Positions 1-10,300 of a DNA stretch of 64,000 bases are shown piece after piece. Numbering within the stretch: position 1 is the stretch's first letter; every line of letters begins with the position of its first letter. The notes beneath the pieces were generated by a model. That model was given only the letters and a program-made list of their open reading frames with translations. It did no database searches and was not told the DNA's origin. The DNA comes from Blastomyces gilchristii SLH14081 (lineage: Eukaryota > Ascomycota > Eurotiomycetes > Onygenales > Ajellomycetaceae), in assembly GCF_000003855.2 (NCBI RefSeq), contig NW_003101682.1:7579314-7643313 (forward strand). The letters run 5' to 3'. The position numbers and the translations under genes were made by a program.

Positions 1-1496
1 AGAATGTTGGTGAAGATGGATATAGGTCGCTGAAGCAATTCTGCCTTTAACCTTCGAGCTTGGATTCTCGGAAATTTCGTTTATGTTTTGTTTCCTCTTG
101 TCTCCCCGAGGTGGCATGAAATGCATTTGTACTCTCAGGAACTGTATCTATTGACAACGCTGCTGGATAAAATGATGAATCACATGAACCACGCTCTCCG
201 TCCGCTGCAAGTTTGATTTTTTCGCCAGGGATTTTGCGTTAACCCCTTTGGACAGTTCAGCAATCTATGAAAGTTAGCGACTTTTTAGATCCCATTTCTA
301 AACGGATAGAGTGGAGGGAGTACTGTATGTTTTCTATCTCTTCGACGACCCACGATGTTGCTATTTTTGATTGGGAGGCAATGTTCGTGGTCGAGCTCAG
401 TGGAATGATCGAGAACGCTTATGCTCCCTCTTTTTCCACCACACAGCGTGGGCAAACAGATCAGAAAAATGCTACTGACATCTGCCGGCGCCAAGAACCA
501 ATTTTCTTGCGACTGCTACATCGTAAGTTGAATTACTCCGATGGCTCCATCGAGCTTCGCCCATGTCTGGGCGAGGAACACCACGTCTAAGCCGACCGAT
601 CGGAGCAAGTTGCCCTCATCCGACTATTGGGAAGGCGATGCGTTGGGGGAGACGCTATATAAGCAGGAATACATTATCATGCCCCTTTCTCAGATGAAGA
701 TACTGAAGCTGGTGTTTAAGTGAGATGGGGATGAGATGTACCAGATAGGAGGAAGGATAGATATACAAGAAACACAGGGATATGGCACACAAGAAGAGCG
801 GTGAAAGTACTCAGATTCTGCTGATAAGGCTCAGCACCTGCTCTGCAGAAAACATTTCTCACACCTTCCTCACTCTCACAGACAACCCAATCATCATTGA
901 TGAGTCAATGAGTCTCATCAACTTATCTTGTGGTTCTGATCAGTTTGTCGCCATTCCATCCCTTCAACAGAATATAGAGAAGGTTTCAGAAGGTTACAAT
1001 GTGTATGCTAATATAATATTGAATGATTTGCAGAAGCATGAAAGCTTGAAACTACTGATAGTTTACTACTACTGAAATAATGAATGTCATTAAACAAGGT
1101 CATGTGAATTATATTCAGCACTTCTGCAGAGAGATGACTCAATCTTTTCACTTCTAGTTAGTTAGCTGCTTAAATTTGTTTTATACAATAGTCAGTAAAA
1201 ATTCCTCAATTGAAGTCTTATAAACAGTCTTCTTAAAAATATATTTCTCTCTCATAGAGAGAGAAGACACTAACTGTTCTTATTTTTAATTCTTAAAAGC
1301 TTATACAGGTAGAGATTGAAAGAGACAAGTAATATCTTAAAACTAGAATAAAATTACAATCAATAATAATATTTCTACTGCTGATTAAAAATGAGAAGAA
1401 AACAGCTCTATCTAATACTAATAGCTCTTGAGAAGTTGAGAATATCAGTGATAAAACTACAATACTTTGAATAGTCATCATCAATAATAGAATGAA
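1..1496. other. GC-balanced edge grading into AT-rich DNA; no gene recognised
   Basis: Bases 1 to about 720 have balanced composition with normal CpG, like the island at 51-56 kb. From about 1080 the sequence is AT-rich and nearly free of CpG. An open frame at 267-590 (plus, 107 codons from ATG) and another at 782-1075 (plus, 97 codons) are present. Neither shows a motif, signal peptide or membrane segment that I recognise, and the first overlaps an open frame on the other strand. Either could be an exon of a gene reaching beyond the window, but I cannot support a gene call. Confidence 0.4.
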
Positions 1497-2002
1497 TAGA
1501 CTGGCTGCCAGAATCATGAATTTCATGTTTAATCTCATTTGGTCTGATTCTATACATTTCTTGGTGTGAATGCCGCTGGGACTAGTCATTAAAAAAACAT
1601 GCAAAGTGACTATATATCAGATCTTAAAATGAAATCATGACTTGAAAAAAATGAGAAAGTGATCTCATTTGATTTCATTTAGTCTCATTCTTGATATAAA
1701 GTTACTATTTTTAGACATTCTAAGGTTTTTTTTAGACTATTTTTAATTTTTTAAAAAGTAATGCTTTTTGATAACACTTAAATAAGATTTAAAGTCATTT
1801 AAAGCAATAAAAATAATTTAAATTGAGAAGTGAAAATCATAATCTCATTTAAAAAATGTGATAAGAGTAGACAGTAAGTTTCACTGAGACAGTATAAGAC
1901 TACTATCTAATGTTAAAACTGTGTAATGAGATCAGTTGAATTGATAATAAGACTATTAAAAAATCTGATCCTGGTCTCAGACACGGTTACACGGTCAGTC
2001 TA
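1497..2002 (+). mobile_element. hAT-like MITE, copy A
   Basis: This is a 506-bp member of a family with eight copies here. It begins TAGACTGGCTGCCAG and ends CGGTCAGTCTA, so the ends are short terminal inverted repeats (TAGACTGRCCG-like). It is flanked by a perfect 8-bp target duplication, agaatgaa, at 1489-1496 and 2003-2010. Eight-base duplications are typical of hAT transposons, and the element is too short to encode a transposase, so it is non-autonomous. CpG sites survive mainly at the ends. Confidence 0.9.
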
Positions 2003-3780
2003 AGAATGAAGACATCTTATATAAAACTGATATTTACACAGTAGAAGAGTTCTTCACTCTGATGAAATACTATAGCAGATTTCATATTCAAATTAATACT
2101 TTAACTTCTGAAGTTTAGTCTTAAGCTTGATTATCTCTGCATGCAGATACTATACTTCTTCTTTCAGCTTTCTTCTCTTTACACACTCAGTCTTAAAAAT
2201 AGTATGAATTTCCTGGTTCACTCTTTTCTATCTTAATATCAGTAAGAAAGAAGTCTCATCAAGGTTCATAAAGAAGAGTCTTACTAAAATCATATTAAAA
2301 TTAAATATTTTTTTATTTTTTCAGTGACTGCTTCATTTCAGACTTCAGAGAATCAGAGATTATCAAATCATCAGATTCATTATAGATTGAATAACTATAG
2401 TCTGTGTATAATCTCTTTCTTTATAATCTTTATATTCTTTATATCAGAGCCTGTTCATCTATTTCATCTGAAATAATAATCACAGTATGAAAATTATCAG
2501 CTTCTGTCATAGCTGAGAGATCAAGAGATAACTATGTCACAGATCAGTAAAGTGAAATGATAAAGAGCTTTAGAGAGAATAAGTTCTATTGTATTCACTC
2601 AGTTATGATTGAATATACAAGAGCTTTGTGATGAGTTTTAGTTAACAGTATAGAATGAGAGATGAAAAAGAAATTGAAAGAGAAATGAATCTGAGAGAGA
2701 AAGAAGTTCATATATATACTCAGAGTGAGAAAAGTAATCTTGAGAGTTCAGACAGTGCAGTCTTATCTACTGAGAGTTTTTATTAATATTAATACTCTCT
2801 TTAAAACTGTATCTGTTCAAGAATTAATCTGAGAGCTGAAGTTTAATCAGGTCAGAGACACAGTAGCAGAAGAAGATTAATAAAAGATCAGAAACTACAT
2901 CATATAATTACTAGTACAATGATTAAAAAAAGAAGTACTATAATCAGTGTTTAAGAATATGTACAGTAGATTCACTAATCTAGATTGCTATGTTAAAGGC
3001 AGAAGTCAATAGATCTGACAGGTTCATGAAACACAGTTCATAAACTCATAGATCTAAAGACAGTCAACTTGTAGTCATACTGATCTGTGAACAGTAGAGG
3101 CTATTGAATCAATTTCTGAGATTCTGTGATAATCAAGAATTCACAGTCAAAGAGCCTCAGTATTATGTATAATACTTAATCTTTCTCTCTTGTTTTTATT
3201 CACTGTCAGTATTCTGTGACATAGATACTATCATCTCTTCATCAATATTCAGCTCTCTGTTAAACATTATTAAGACAGTGTTAGTTTTATCTTCAATAAT
3301 CATATCTAAGCATTGTGTAGAAGTGATTAGTTTTAAATTCTTATTATAGAAAGTTATCTATCAGTTCTAAGTATTCTTCTTAATTATTCATTCTATCATG
3401 AATTAGTGAGAAGATATGAACAGATTAATAATCATCTTATCAGTATTAACTCATTTCTCTTTCTTATAAGTTTTAAAAATAATTGTGACTATTCTAGTAC
3501 TGATTGACACATTCTCAAGTCTGAATACATCTTGAAGACTTAAATCTGACTGTAAGACTTGAAGTCTGTTATTCATTTTCAAAAATTATTCAGTAGTAGC
3601 TTTTCTTATAATCTTCTGTGAAAAAATATTTCTCTCTGAAGATTTTAAAATGACTTCAGATTTCTGCAGCTTGCTCTGCTATATTTAAGAGACTGATTCT
3701 TTTAATTATATCAATTCAGTGATGCATTTAACAGCTTTTCAACTCTTAACTTCTGAAGTGAGATCTGTGACATTCATTGC
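2003..3780. other. AT-rich decayed DNA, no gene recognised
   Basis: This stretch follows the 3' end of the DUF3723 relic on the minus strand. All frames carry many stops. The part nearest 3780 probably belongs to the C-terminus of that gene, because minus-strand frames stay protein-like to about 3100. I see no RNA gene, tandem repeat or element end in it. Confidence 0.4.
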
Positions 3781-4189
3781 TCACTCAGTGCTTACAGAGT
3801 CAATAATGCTGTGAGTGCCCTCATTCTTACTGAATATGAAGAGTGTAAAGTTGAGCTGTATGACAGGCTGTGAGGTGTACATCTTCTCTGCAGCTGTTGA
3901 CACAGCTGCTCTGTCTTCTTTCTCTGATTGCAGCTGTACTAGCCTCACTGTCTCTCTTACAAGCTGCTCTTGATCTGCTTGCAGCAACAGCTCTTTCTTC
4001 TGCTTCTTATTGAAAATGCACTTCTTCAGCTGTGTGCTCAATAGCTGCTCTTTTCTCAGTCTTCTTTTGAATCTGTTGCTGTTCAGCTCTCTTAACAGTA
4101 TGTCTTTTCTCTTCTTCATACTGAATTTGCTCTTATTTAACTTGCTCAGCTGCAGCTTCTTCTGCATCTCACTGAAGCTGTTCTTGTTC

Positions 4190-4990
4190 TGCAGCATATC
4201 ATTCGGCAGTCGCTCTTGCCTCTTCCTCCTGCTGAAGCTGTTCCTGTCGAAGATGTTCCTGTTCTGCAGCATATTGTTCGGCGGCCGCTCTTGCATCCTC
4301 CTCTAGCTGCTGAAGCTGTTCCTGTCGAAGCTGTTCCTGTCGAAGCTGTTCCTGTCGAAGCTGTTCTTGTTCTGCAGCATATCTTTCAGCGGCCGCTCTT
4401 GCCTCCTCCTCTTCCTGCCTCAGTTGTTCTTGTCAAAGCTGTTCCTGTTCCGCGGCATATCGTTCGGCGGCTGCTCTTGCCTCCTCCTCCTGTTGAAGCT
4501 GTTCCTGTTCCGCGGCATATCGTTCGGCGGCTGCTCTTGCCTCCTCCTCCTGCCGAAGCTGTTCCTGTCGAAGCTGTTCCTGTCGAAGCTGTTCCTGTTC
4601 TAAGGCATATCGTTCAGCGGCCAATTTTTCCTCCTCCTGCTGGCGAAGCTGTTCTAGTTCCACAGCATATTGTCTTGCCTCCTCCTCCTGTTGAAGCTGT
4701 TCCTGTTCCGCGGCATATTGTTCGGCGGCTGCTCTTGCCTCCTCCTCCTGCCGAAGCTGTTCCTGTTCCGCGGCATATTGTTCGGCGGCTGCTCTTGCCT
4801 CCTCCTCCTGCCGAAGCTGTTCCTGTTCCGCGGCATATTGTTCGGCGGCTGCTCTTGCCTCCTCCTTCTGCCGAAGCTGTTCCTGTCGAAGCTGTTCTTG
4901 TTCTGCGGCATATCGTTCAGCGGCCGCTTTGCCTCCTCCTCTTCCTGCCGTTCTTGTTCCGCAGCATAACGCTCAGTGACTTCTCTGCGG
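4190..4990 (-). repeat. 60-bp coding tandem repeat of a coiled coil, GC-rich and hardly mutated
   Basis: Imperfect 60-bp units encode a 20-residue repeat of the type RQEEEARAAAERYAAEQEQL on the minus strand, with extra copies of a 15-bp subunit encoding RQEQL. The array keeps many CpG sites while the same gene on both sides has almost none. The plus strand is also open across it (4216-5031), which is a consequence of the repeat composition. The heptad-like Q/E/L/A spacing predicts a long coiled coil. Confidence 0.85.
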
Positions 4991-5574
4991 ACTCCGGTTT
5001 CTTCGGCAGTCGCCCTCTCTGCCGAATCTAACTGCATAGGGTCTAGCTCACCGTGGTTAACAGTGGTACAACCATCATTTTCCTGCAAAGGAAGCTGTCT
5101 GAATCCTGCAAGTGAACTGTCATCAGCCATGAAAAGCAGTGACATTGACAAATTAAGTAGATCACTTGCTGAAGTGACAGCTCCAACCCATGTATGTTGA
5201 GAGGGTGAAGATGTCAGTGACTTGCCAAAAAAGGCAAAATAGATGCATTGTCTCATGAACAATGTAGAGACCTTCTTATCTATCAGTATTTCATTGATAT
5301 GCAGTTGATTAAGAAAGAGAAACTGATGATCTTGCTACTGCACTCTGGCATGCAGAAGCTCATATCAAGTATTTAACTTAGTCTCACTATCAGAGATGAA
5401 ATTGTGAGACAGCTGATACTCAATGAGAATGATAAGAGAGAAGCATTCTGTGATGCAGTTAATAAGAGTCTCAAATATTTCACTGTTGTATTGAAACCAC
5501 TTCAGATTTCATACTTTCAGAAGAACAGCCTGTGTGATCTGATAGTTGAGAAATAGCTCAATGAGATCTGTGAT

Positions 5575-6080
5575 TAGACTGACCGTGTGACCGTGTCTGA
5601 GACCAGGACCAGATTTTTTGATAGTTTCATTACCAATTCAACTGATCCCATTACATGGTTTTAACATTAGATAGTAGTCTCATACTGTCTCAGTGAGACT
5701 TACTGTCTACTCTTGTCACATTTTCCAAATGAGACCATGATTTCCACTTCTCAATTTAAATTATTTTTATTGCTTTAAATGACTTTAAATCTCATTTGAG
5801 TGTTATCAAAAAGTGTTACTTTTTAAAAAATTAAAAATAGTCTAAAAAAAACCTTAAAATGTCTAAAAATAGTAACTTTATGCCAAGAATGAGACTAAAT
5901 GGGACCAAATGGGACCACTTTCTCATTTTTTTCAAGTCATGGTTTCATTTTAAGATCTGATATATAGTCACTTTACATGTTTTTTTGATAGCCAGTCCCA
6001 GCGGGATTCACACCAAGAAATGTATGAGATCAGACCAAATGAGATCAAACATGAAATTCATGATTCCAGCGGCCAGTCTA
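5575..6080 (-). mobile_element. hAT-like MITE, copy B, inside the DUF3723 gene
   Basis: This 506-bp copy lies in inverse orientation to copy A. It starts TAGACTGACCGTGTGACC and ends GCGGCCAGTCTA. The perfect 8-bp duplication tctgtgat is at 5567-5574 and 6081-6088. It interrupts the minus-strand DUF3723 reading frame. The interior carries the A/T runs common to all copies. Confidence 0.92.
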
Positions 6081-7070
6081 TCTGTGATTCACATAGAGTT
6101 AAAATCAAGATTTTGTGCAAGAACAGCTATCTCATGAAGCACTGTCTCATCAGTCTTTTCAGAATTGAATCTTATTATAAGATTATCACTCTCTGACTCT
6201 CTGAGTATTTTCAGATAATAATGCATAGCATACAGTCAAAGCTATCAGTACTTAAGCTCTGCATATTGAGCTGAAGAGTCTGAACATCACTAGTCAGTCT
6301 CTGATATCTGAATCATACAATTTCTGACCATAGAATCAGAAGGTTTAAGACTGTCTTACACAGTACTTCAGAGTGTGAGATGAAGTGTGCTGAGAATAAT
6401 CAGTCACTTTACACAGTTAATATATATCTGGAGATAATAGATGTTCTGAAAGAAGATATGAAGAGATAGAATAATTTCTCTTTTTTCTTGTAATTTATTT
6501 CAGATAGCAGCATAGTCAGAGTTGTTAAAATTGATAAACATCTTATCATCTAGTACAACACTCTGCACAGTCTTCACATTCTTGTGAGAAATCTCAGAGA
6601 TTATAAGCTGCAGAATCTTCACTGTATAAAGATCAATTTTCATCATCTTATCATGATTATTATTTATAAGAGAGAATCAGAATTGCTTCACATGTGTCAG
6701 ATAGATAATGATTTTCTGCATAAATTAGCATCAGAAGACTATGAAAGTTGACAGAGAAGAACAGACTTAATCACAGTTCAGTGTCAGTAATTGATGAAGA
6801 AAGCTGAGATTCATTTCATTTCACAGTCTGAAGATTATCAGCAATGCATTGAACACAGTATGAATATTAATATAAGTAGATGAAGAGAGTTGCTGAAGCT
6901 GCTTGAGTTTGTTACTCAATAGCTGAGACTTTCATTATTTCTCAAAGCAGGTATTTGCCCTGTATTGATATTGACAGACTTTCTGATATACTTTGTCATC
7001 ACTTGATGATTTTTCATTGAAATATTCATTAATAAAAGACACTTGAAGGCCAGAGCTGATATCTGTGTGT

Positions 7071-7818
7071 AGAGCACGTCAGAGAGAGATGTAAGACAAG
7101 AATGAGTGTAAATAATATTATTCAGATAAAGATCAACAGTTCATCACTGATCACTGAGTGATAGTAGTTTCTTATCAGTCTTCAGACAATGTTGACTGTG
7201 AAGACATTATATCTGTCTAATAGAGAACTGAAGCTGAGAATATCAATCAGAAGAATTAGTCATCAGTGTATAAGCTGTTACATGTACTATATGAAGAGTA
7301 TTTGCAAGATGTTACTGAGAGACAACAGTGATAATATAATACTGAATATTCAGTTATCAATAGTTATTCTTGTTAAAGATTTCACACAATTGCTTCATAT
7401 TCTTTTGATCAAGCTTGCAGAATAGAGACAGATAGAAGACAATTTAACTCAGATTGATTTTAACAGTTTCTTAATATTTTGTACTTCACTCTGTTATAAG
7501 TTGTAGTTCTGTATCAGTGAACATAAATCACTTCATAATTAAATTAGATATAATAGTCTGAAAGAAAATTTCTGAAGTCTTAGAAGATAGAAGAATCTAT
7601 GTGCTATTACATACTTCAGTAACATACTTATACTCTGAGTCACTTCTGTAGAAGACACTAGAAAAAGTGTGACCTGTTTCATTATCAGAGAGCATTTCAA
7701 GCTCTTTACACACTATAAATACTGAGTTATATCTCTTGTTGTATTTATTAACTTAGATCTCTCAAGTTCTATTTAATATTATATTTACTAGTCTATTCCT
7801 GTTTTATCTAGAAATGAT
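7071..7818. other. AT-rich spacer between two divergent relic genes
   Basis: This lies between the apparent start region of the minus-strand DUF3723 relic and the plus-strand relic at 7819, so it probably held both promoters. An open frame at 7189-7425 (plus, 78 codons) has no recognisable motif. I see no surviving promoter element. Confidence 0.35.
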
Positions 7819-8770
7819 ATGTTAACAGAATCAGATAAGCATGCCATCATACTTGATTTTAAAGTGCTGAAAATTCAGTATTCTTCTTCTTCAGAGTCTA
7901 CTTTATCAGCAGGTCAGTCTAATGAGCTTTATCAATCACAGTGTAATCTTCAATTAAAAAGTATAAGTAAGAGAAAAGCTTCTCCGGCTCAGAAGTGTAC
8001 TAGAAAGCTTATAAAGAGTACTCAAAGAAGTCTCAGTCTTTCTCAGACTATTAAGTCTGAAGTTCAGTTACTAATTGTCTGAAATGAATCTCTGTGAAAC
8101 ATGTTTCTGAAGATGTTCAACTACAAGCTTGCTAACACTGTCACTATTACTGTTCACTGTACTTGTCTGTTCTGAGTTATAGTCATTTGAGAATATTCTA
8201 TGAAAGATGCAGAGAGAATGTTACAGAGATTTCAGTAAGTGTAACATTAAAACATCATCTTCATCAGAAAGTACTACAGTGATAAAGAAGCTATGTATAC
8301 TCTGATTGACAATCTTTCTCTCACTCTCATGCAACTGATTGACTGTCATGCTTATCTTAGTAAGAGTTAGCTGACTTTAATCATTGAACAGATAAGTCTT
8401 CTGCAGATCAGCTGCTGCTGAAATGTTACTGATAATTAGAAGATTCTCAATGATCTGTTCTATTTAATTACAGCTGACTTCAAGCATAAATCTCTGACAT
8501 GTTTTAATATTCTACTAGGTCTGAATAAGTCTGTCAAAATCAGTATAAACATGTGTATGCACTTTAACAACTTCTGAGAACTACTGCTGATGATACTTTA
8601 CAGCTGGCTTAGAGTTCTGTGTGAAACATCTGCTCAATCAGACTTAAATCAAATTTATCAAAGTATTGATAATTATTATCATGAAGCTCATGCAAAAATA
8701 TAATAAAAATAACAGATTAATCAGAGTTGATAATTTAAATCACTGATCTGTTGATTCAGCCTTCTTTGAA
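7819..8770 (+). pseudogene. unrecognised plus-strand gene relic
   Basis: An ATG at 7819 opens an 87-codon frame rich in Ser, Lys and Gln. After a stop at 8082, plus-strand frames continue to look protein-like to about 8760, with blocks such as LIDCHAYLSKS, ITADFKHKSLTCFNILLG and LYSWLRVLCETSAQSDLNQ separated by stops. Many of these stops are explained by C-to-T or G-to-A changes at Arg, Gln or Trp codons. I do not recognise the family. It is head-to-head with the DUF3723 relic and may belong to the same ancestral cargo. It could instead be the gene of an unidentified transposon. Confidence 0.4.
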
Positions 8771-9262
8771 TTTCTCTCAGTAACCTTCTCAGCTATGTTT
8801 ATTAAGATATTAAAAGAGATAAGTTAAGTCTAACTCATATTATCTTTCTCAGATTTTTAACTGTTACTTACTTCTTTCTAACACCTGCTTATATCTAAAC
8901 AGCAGTTATTATCAGATATGCTGATTAATCTTACTTATCTTACTCTGATTTCTGTATATATCTACTCTTACAGATTGTAATTATTTCAATTGTTAAATTC
9001 TGCTCATTTAGCATTTTCAATATATTTCACTGAATTTTCATCAGATATAGTTATTTTAATTTATATAATAAAACAGAAGAATTATACTGTATTATCACTC
9101 TTTATTATTCATGGCATAATTAGTTAGTTTTCATTTAAGCTTATCTAATCATCTCATAGAAGTAATATATTTCATCACAAACTCATACATATTATAATCT
9201 CACTTACTAAGTTATGTGATATAAAACTCTATCTAATAATCACTTGTAATTAACTTACTTAG
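8771..9262. other. AT-rich DNA, no gene seen; target of element 1
   Basis: This stretch is full of stops in all frames. It ends with CTTAG at 9258-9262, the left target-site duplication of element 1. The interrupted sequence resumes at 31592. Confidence 0.5.
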
Positions 9263-9558
9263 TGTAAGAGGCCTATACTGAATAGATCAGTATGATATTT
9301 ATAGATCTTATATAACAAAGTGAAAAACATTAAAGAAGGAAAGAAAAGAGAAAGTGTGAGAATCAGCAATCAGAGTGAATATTTATACACATATATAATG
9401 ATATACACAGTGAAGCTTTGAAGTGAAAGAATAGAAATTTCATGAGTTTTTTCAGCTGAGAATCAGTGATTGAGAATGACTGAGAATCAGAGCTTTCAGT
9501 GAAATCTATGAAGTGTAATGAAATAGTCTATATAATTGATCAGACGTAGCCCGTCACA
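9263..9558 (-). repeat. LTR of element 1 (left, 3' LTR in coding sense)
   Basis: It begins TGTAAGAGGCC and ends CCCGTCACA. Compared with the right LTR it has lost most CpG sites: the CGGGG near 31448 reads TGAAG here, for example. The differences are nearly all transitions of the C-to-T or G-to-A kind. Confidence 0.92.
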
Positions 9559-10135
9559 TTAACTCTCTCTTTTCAGAAGTGATATAGAGTTATAAGCATG
9601 TAGTTTCTATCAGTCAAGAGCTGCTGTCTTAAATAACACAGAGCTCAGAGTTCAGGTCAGATGATTATAACTGACTCATTTTACAAAATATTGTCAGCTG
9701 CAGCTGTGAGATCTCTTATCAAGAATATCTTTAATCTCTTATTCAAGTTCATTATCTTCTTCTATGATCCCTGGCAGCTGTCAGTTAAAAGTCAGTTGAG
9801 AAGAGAATGAATCAGTGACAGTACAGCAGAGCAAGCTTGTATAAAAGACATAATGAATCTCTGATAATATGTTAAGACAGTAGTTATAACTGTCTAGAAC
9901 TTCTATCACTTTATACTTAATATAACAGTAATTCAGTGTATAAGATGAGTATATGATTTGTATATTCTTAAGATTTAATCATACTAGGTCTTCTATCTTA
10001 TATTATTCAGCAGAATCTTAGTGAACATTGATTCAGTTCTCTTGATCTTATTTAATACTTGTTATGAAGATCTCTGCTCAGTTACAGGCATCTCAGAGCT
10101 TCATTACTATATTATCAGTGATCTGAATCAGACTG

Positions 10136-10300
10136 TGATTCAAAGGTTGCTTGAGCCAGCGTACGATTACAGGCGTACGCCGGCTTCTTATATACTGTAT
10201 ACTAAATTAATTGGTGGCTGCTATGGCCCCTTTACATTCATAAGCAAGTTCAGAAGCGGCCGCATTATTATTCGACAGTCATACATTCTTCTGAATCACA
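10136..10300 (-). repeat. LTR of element 2 (left)
   Basis: This 165-bp LTR is partly mutated. It keeps a GC-rich core with GCGGCCGC near 10256. Its partner at 18629 differs mainly by transitions. Confidence 0.92.

Larger units (their letters stand above)
3781..7070 (-). pseudogene. DUF3723-family fungal protein gene, mutated and split by a MITE
   Basis: Minus-strand frames read through as one decayed protein. The N-terminal part (about 7070-6090) has patterns typical of fungal DUF3723 proteins, such as FFQNIYYLQI, LYAMHYYLKI and DETVLHEIAVLAQNLDF. The reading frame continues on the far side of MITE B (5575-6080) if the element and one 8-bp duplication are ignored. The motif FMRQCIYFAFFGK at about 5225-5262 is a second family landmark. 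A long Glu/Gln/Ala/Arg coiled-coil repeat follows (about 4980-4190), then a degraded C-terminus. Breaks include many C-to-T stops, a CGA-to-TGA stop near 4434 and a one-base deletion near 4928. The molecular role of DUF3723 is unknown; the family is recurrent cargo in Starship elements. The family call is from remembered motifs and is fairly secure; the exact ends are not. Confidence 0.75.

Noticed and set aside
1497..2002. Solo LTR of a retrotransposon (for all eight 506-bp copies)
   Set aside because: Ends are inverted TAGACTG/CAGTCTA and not TG/CA, and the duplications are 8 bp, which fits a hAT-like element.
4216..5031. 271-codon open frame on the plus strand, Pro/Val-rich
   Set aside because: It is the reverse of the coiled-coil repeat. 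The minus strand continues into the DUF3723 reading frame on both sides, the plus frame does not.
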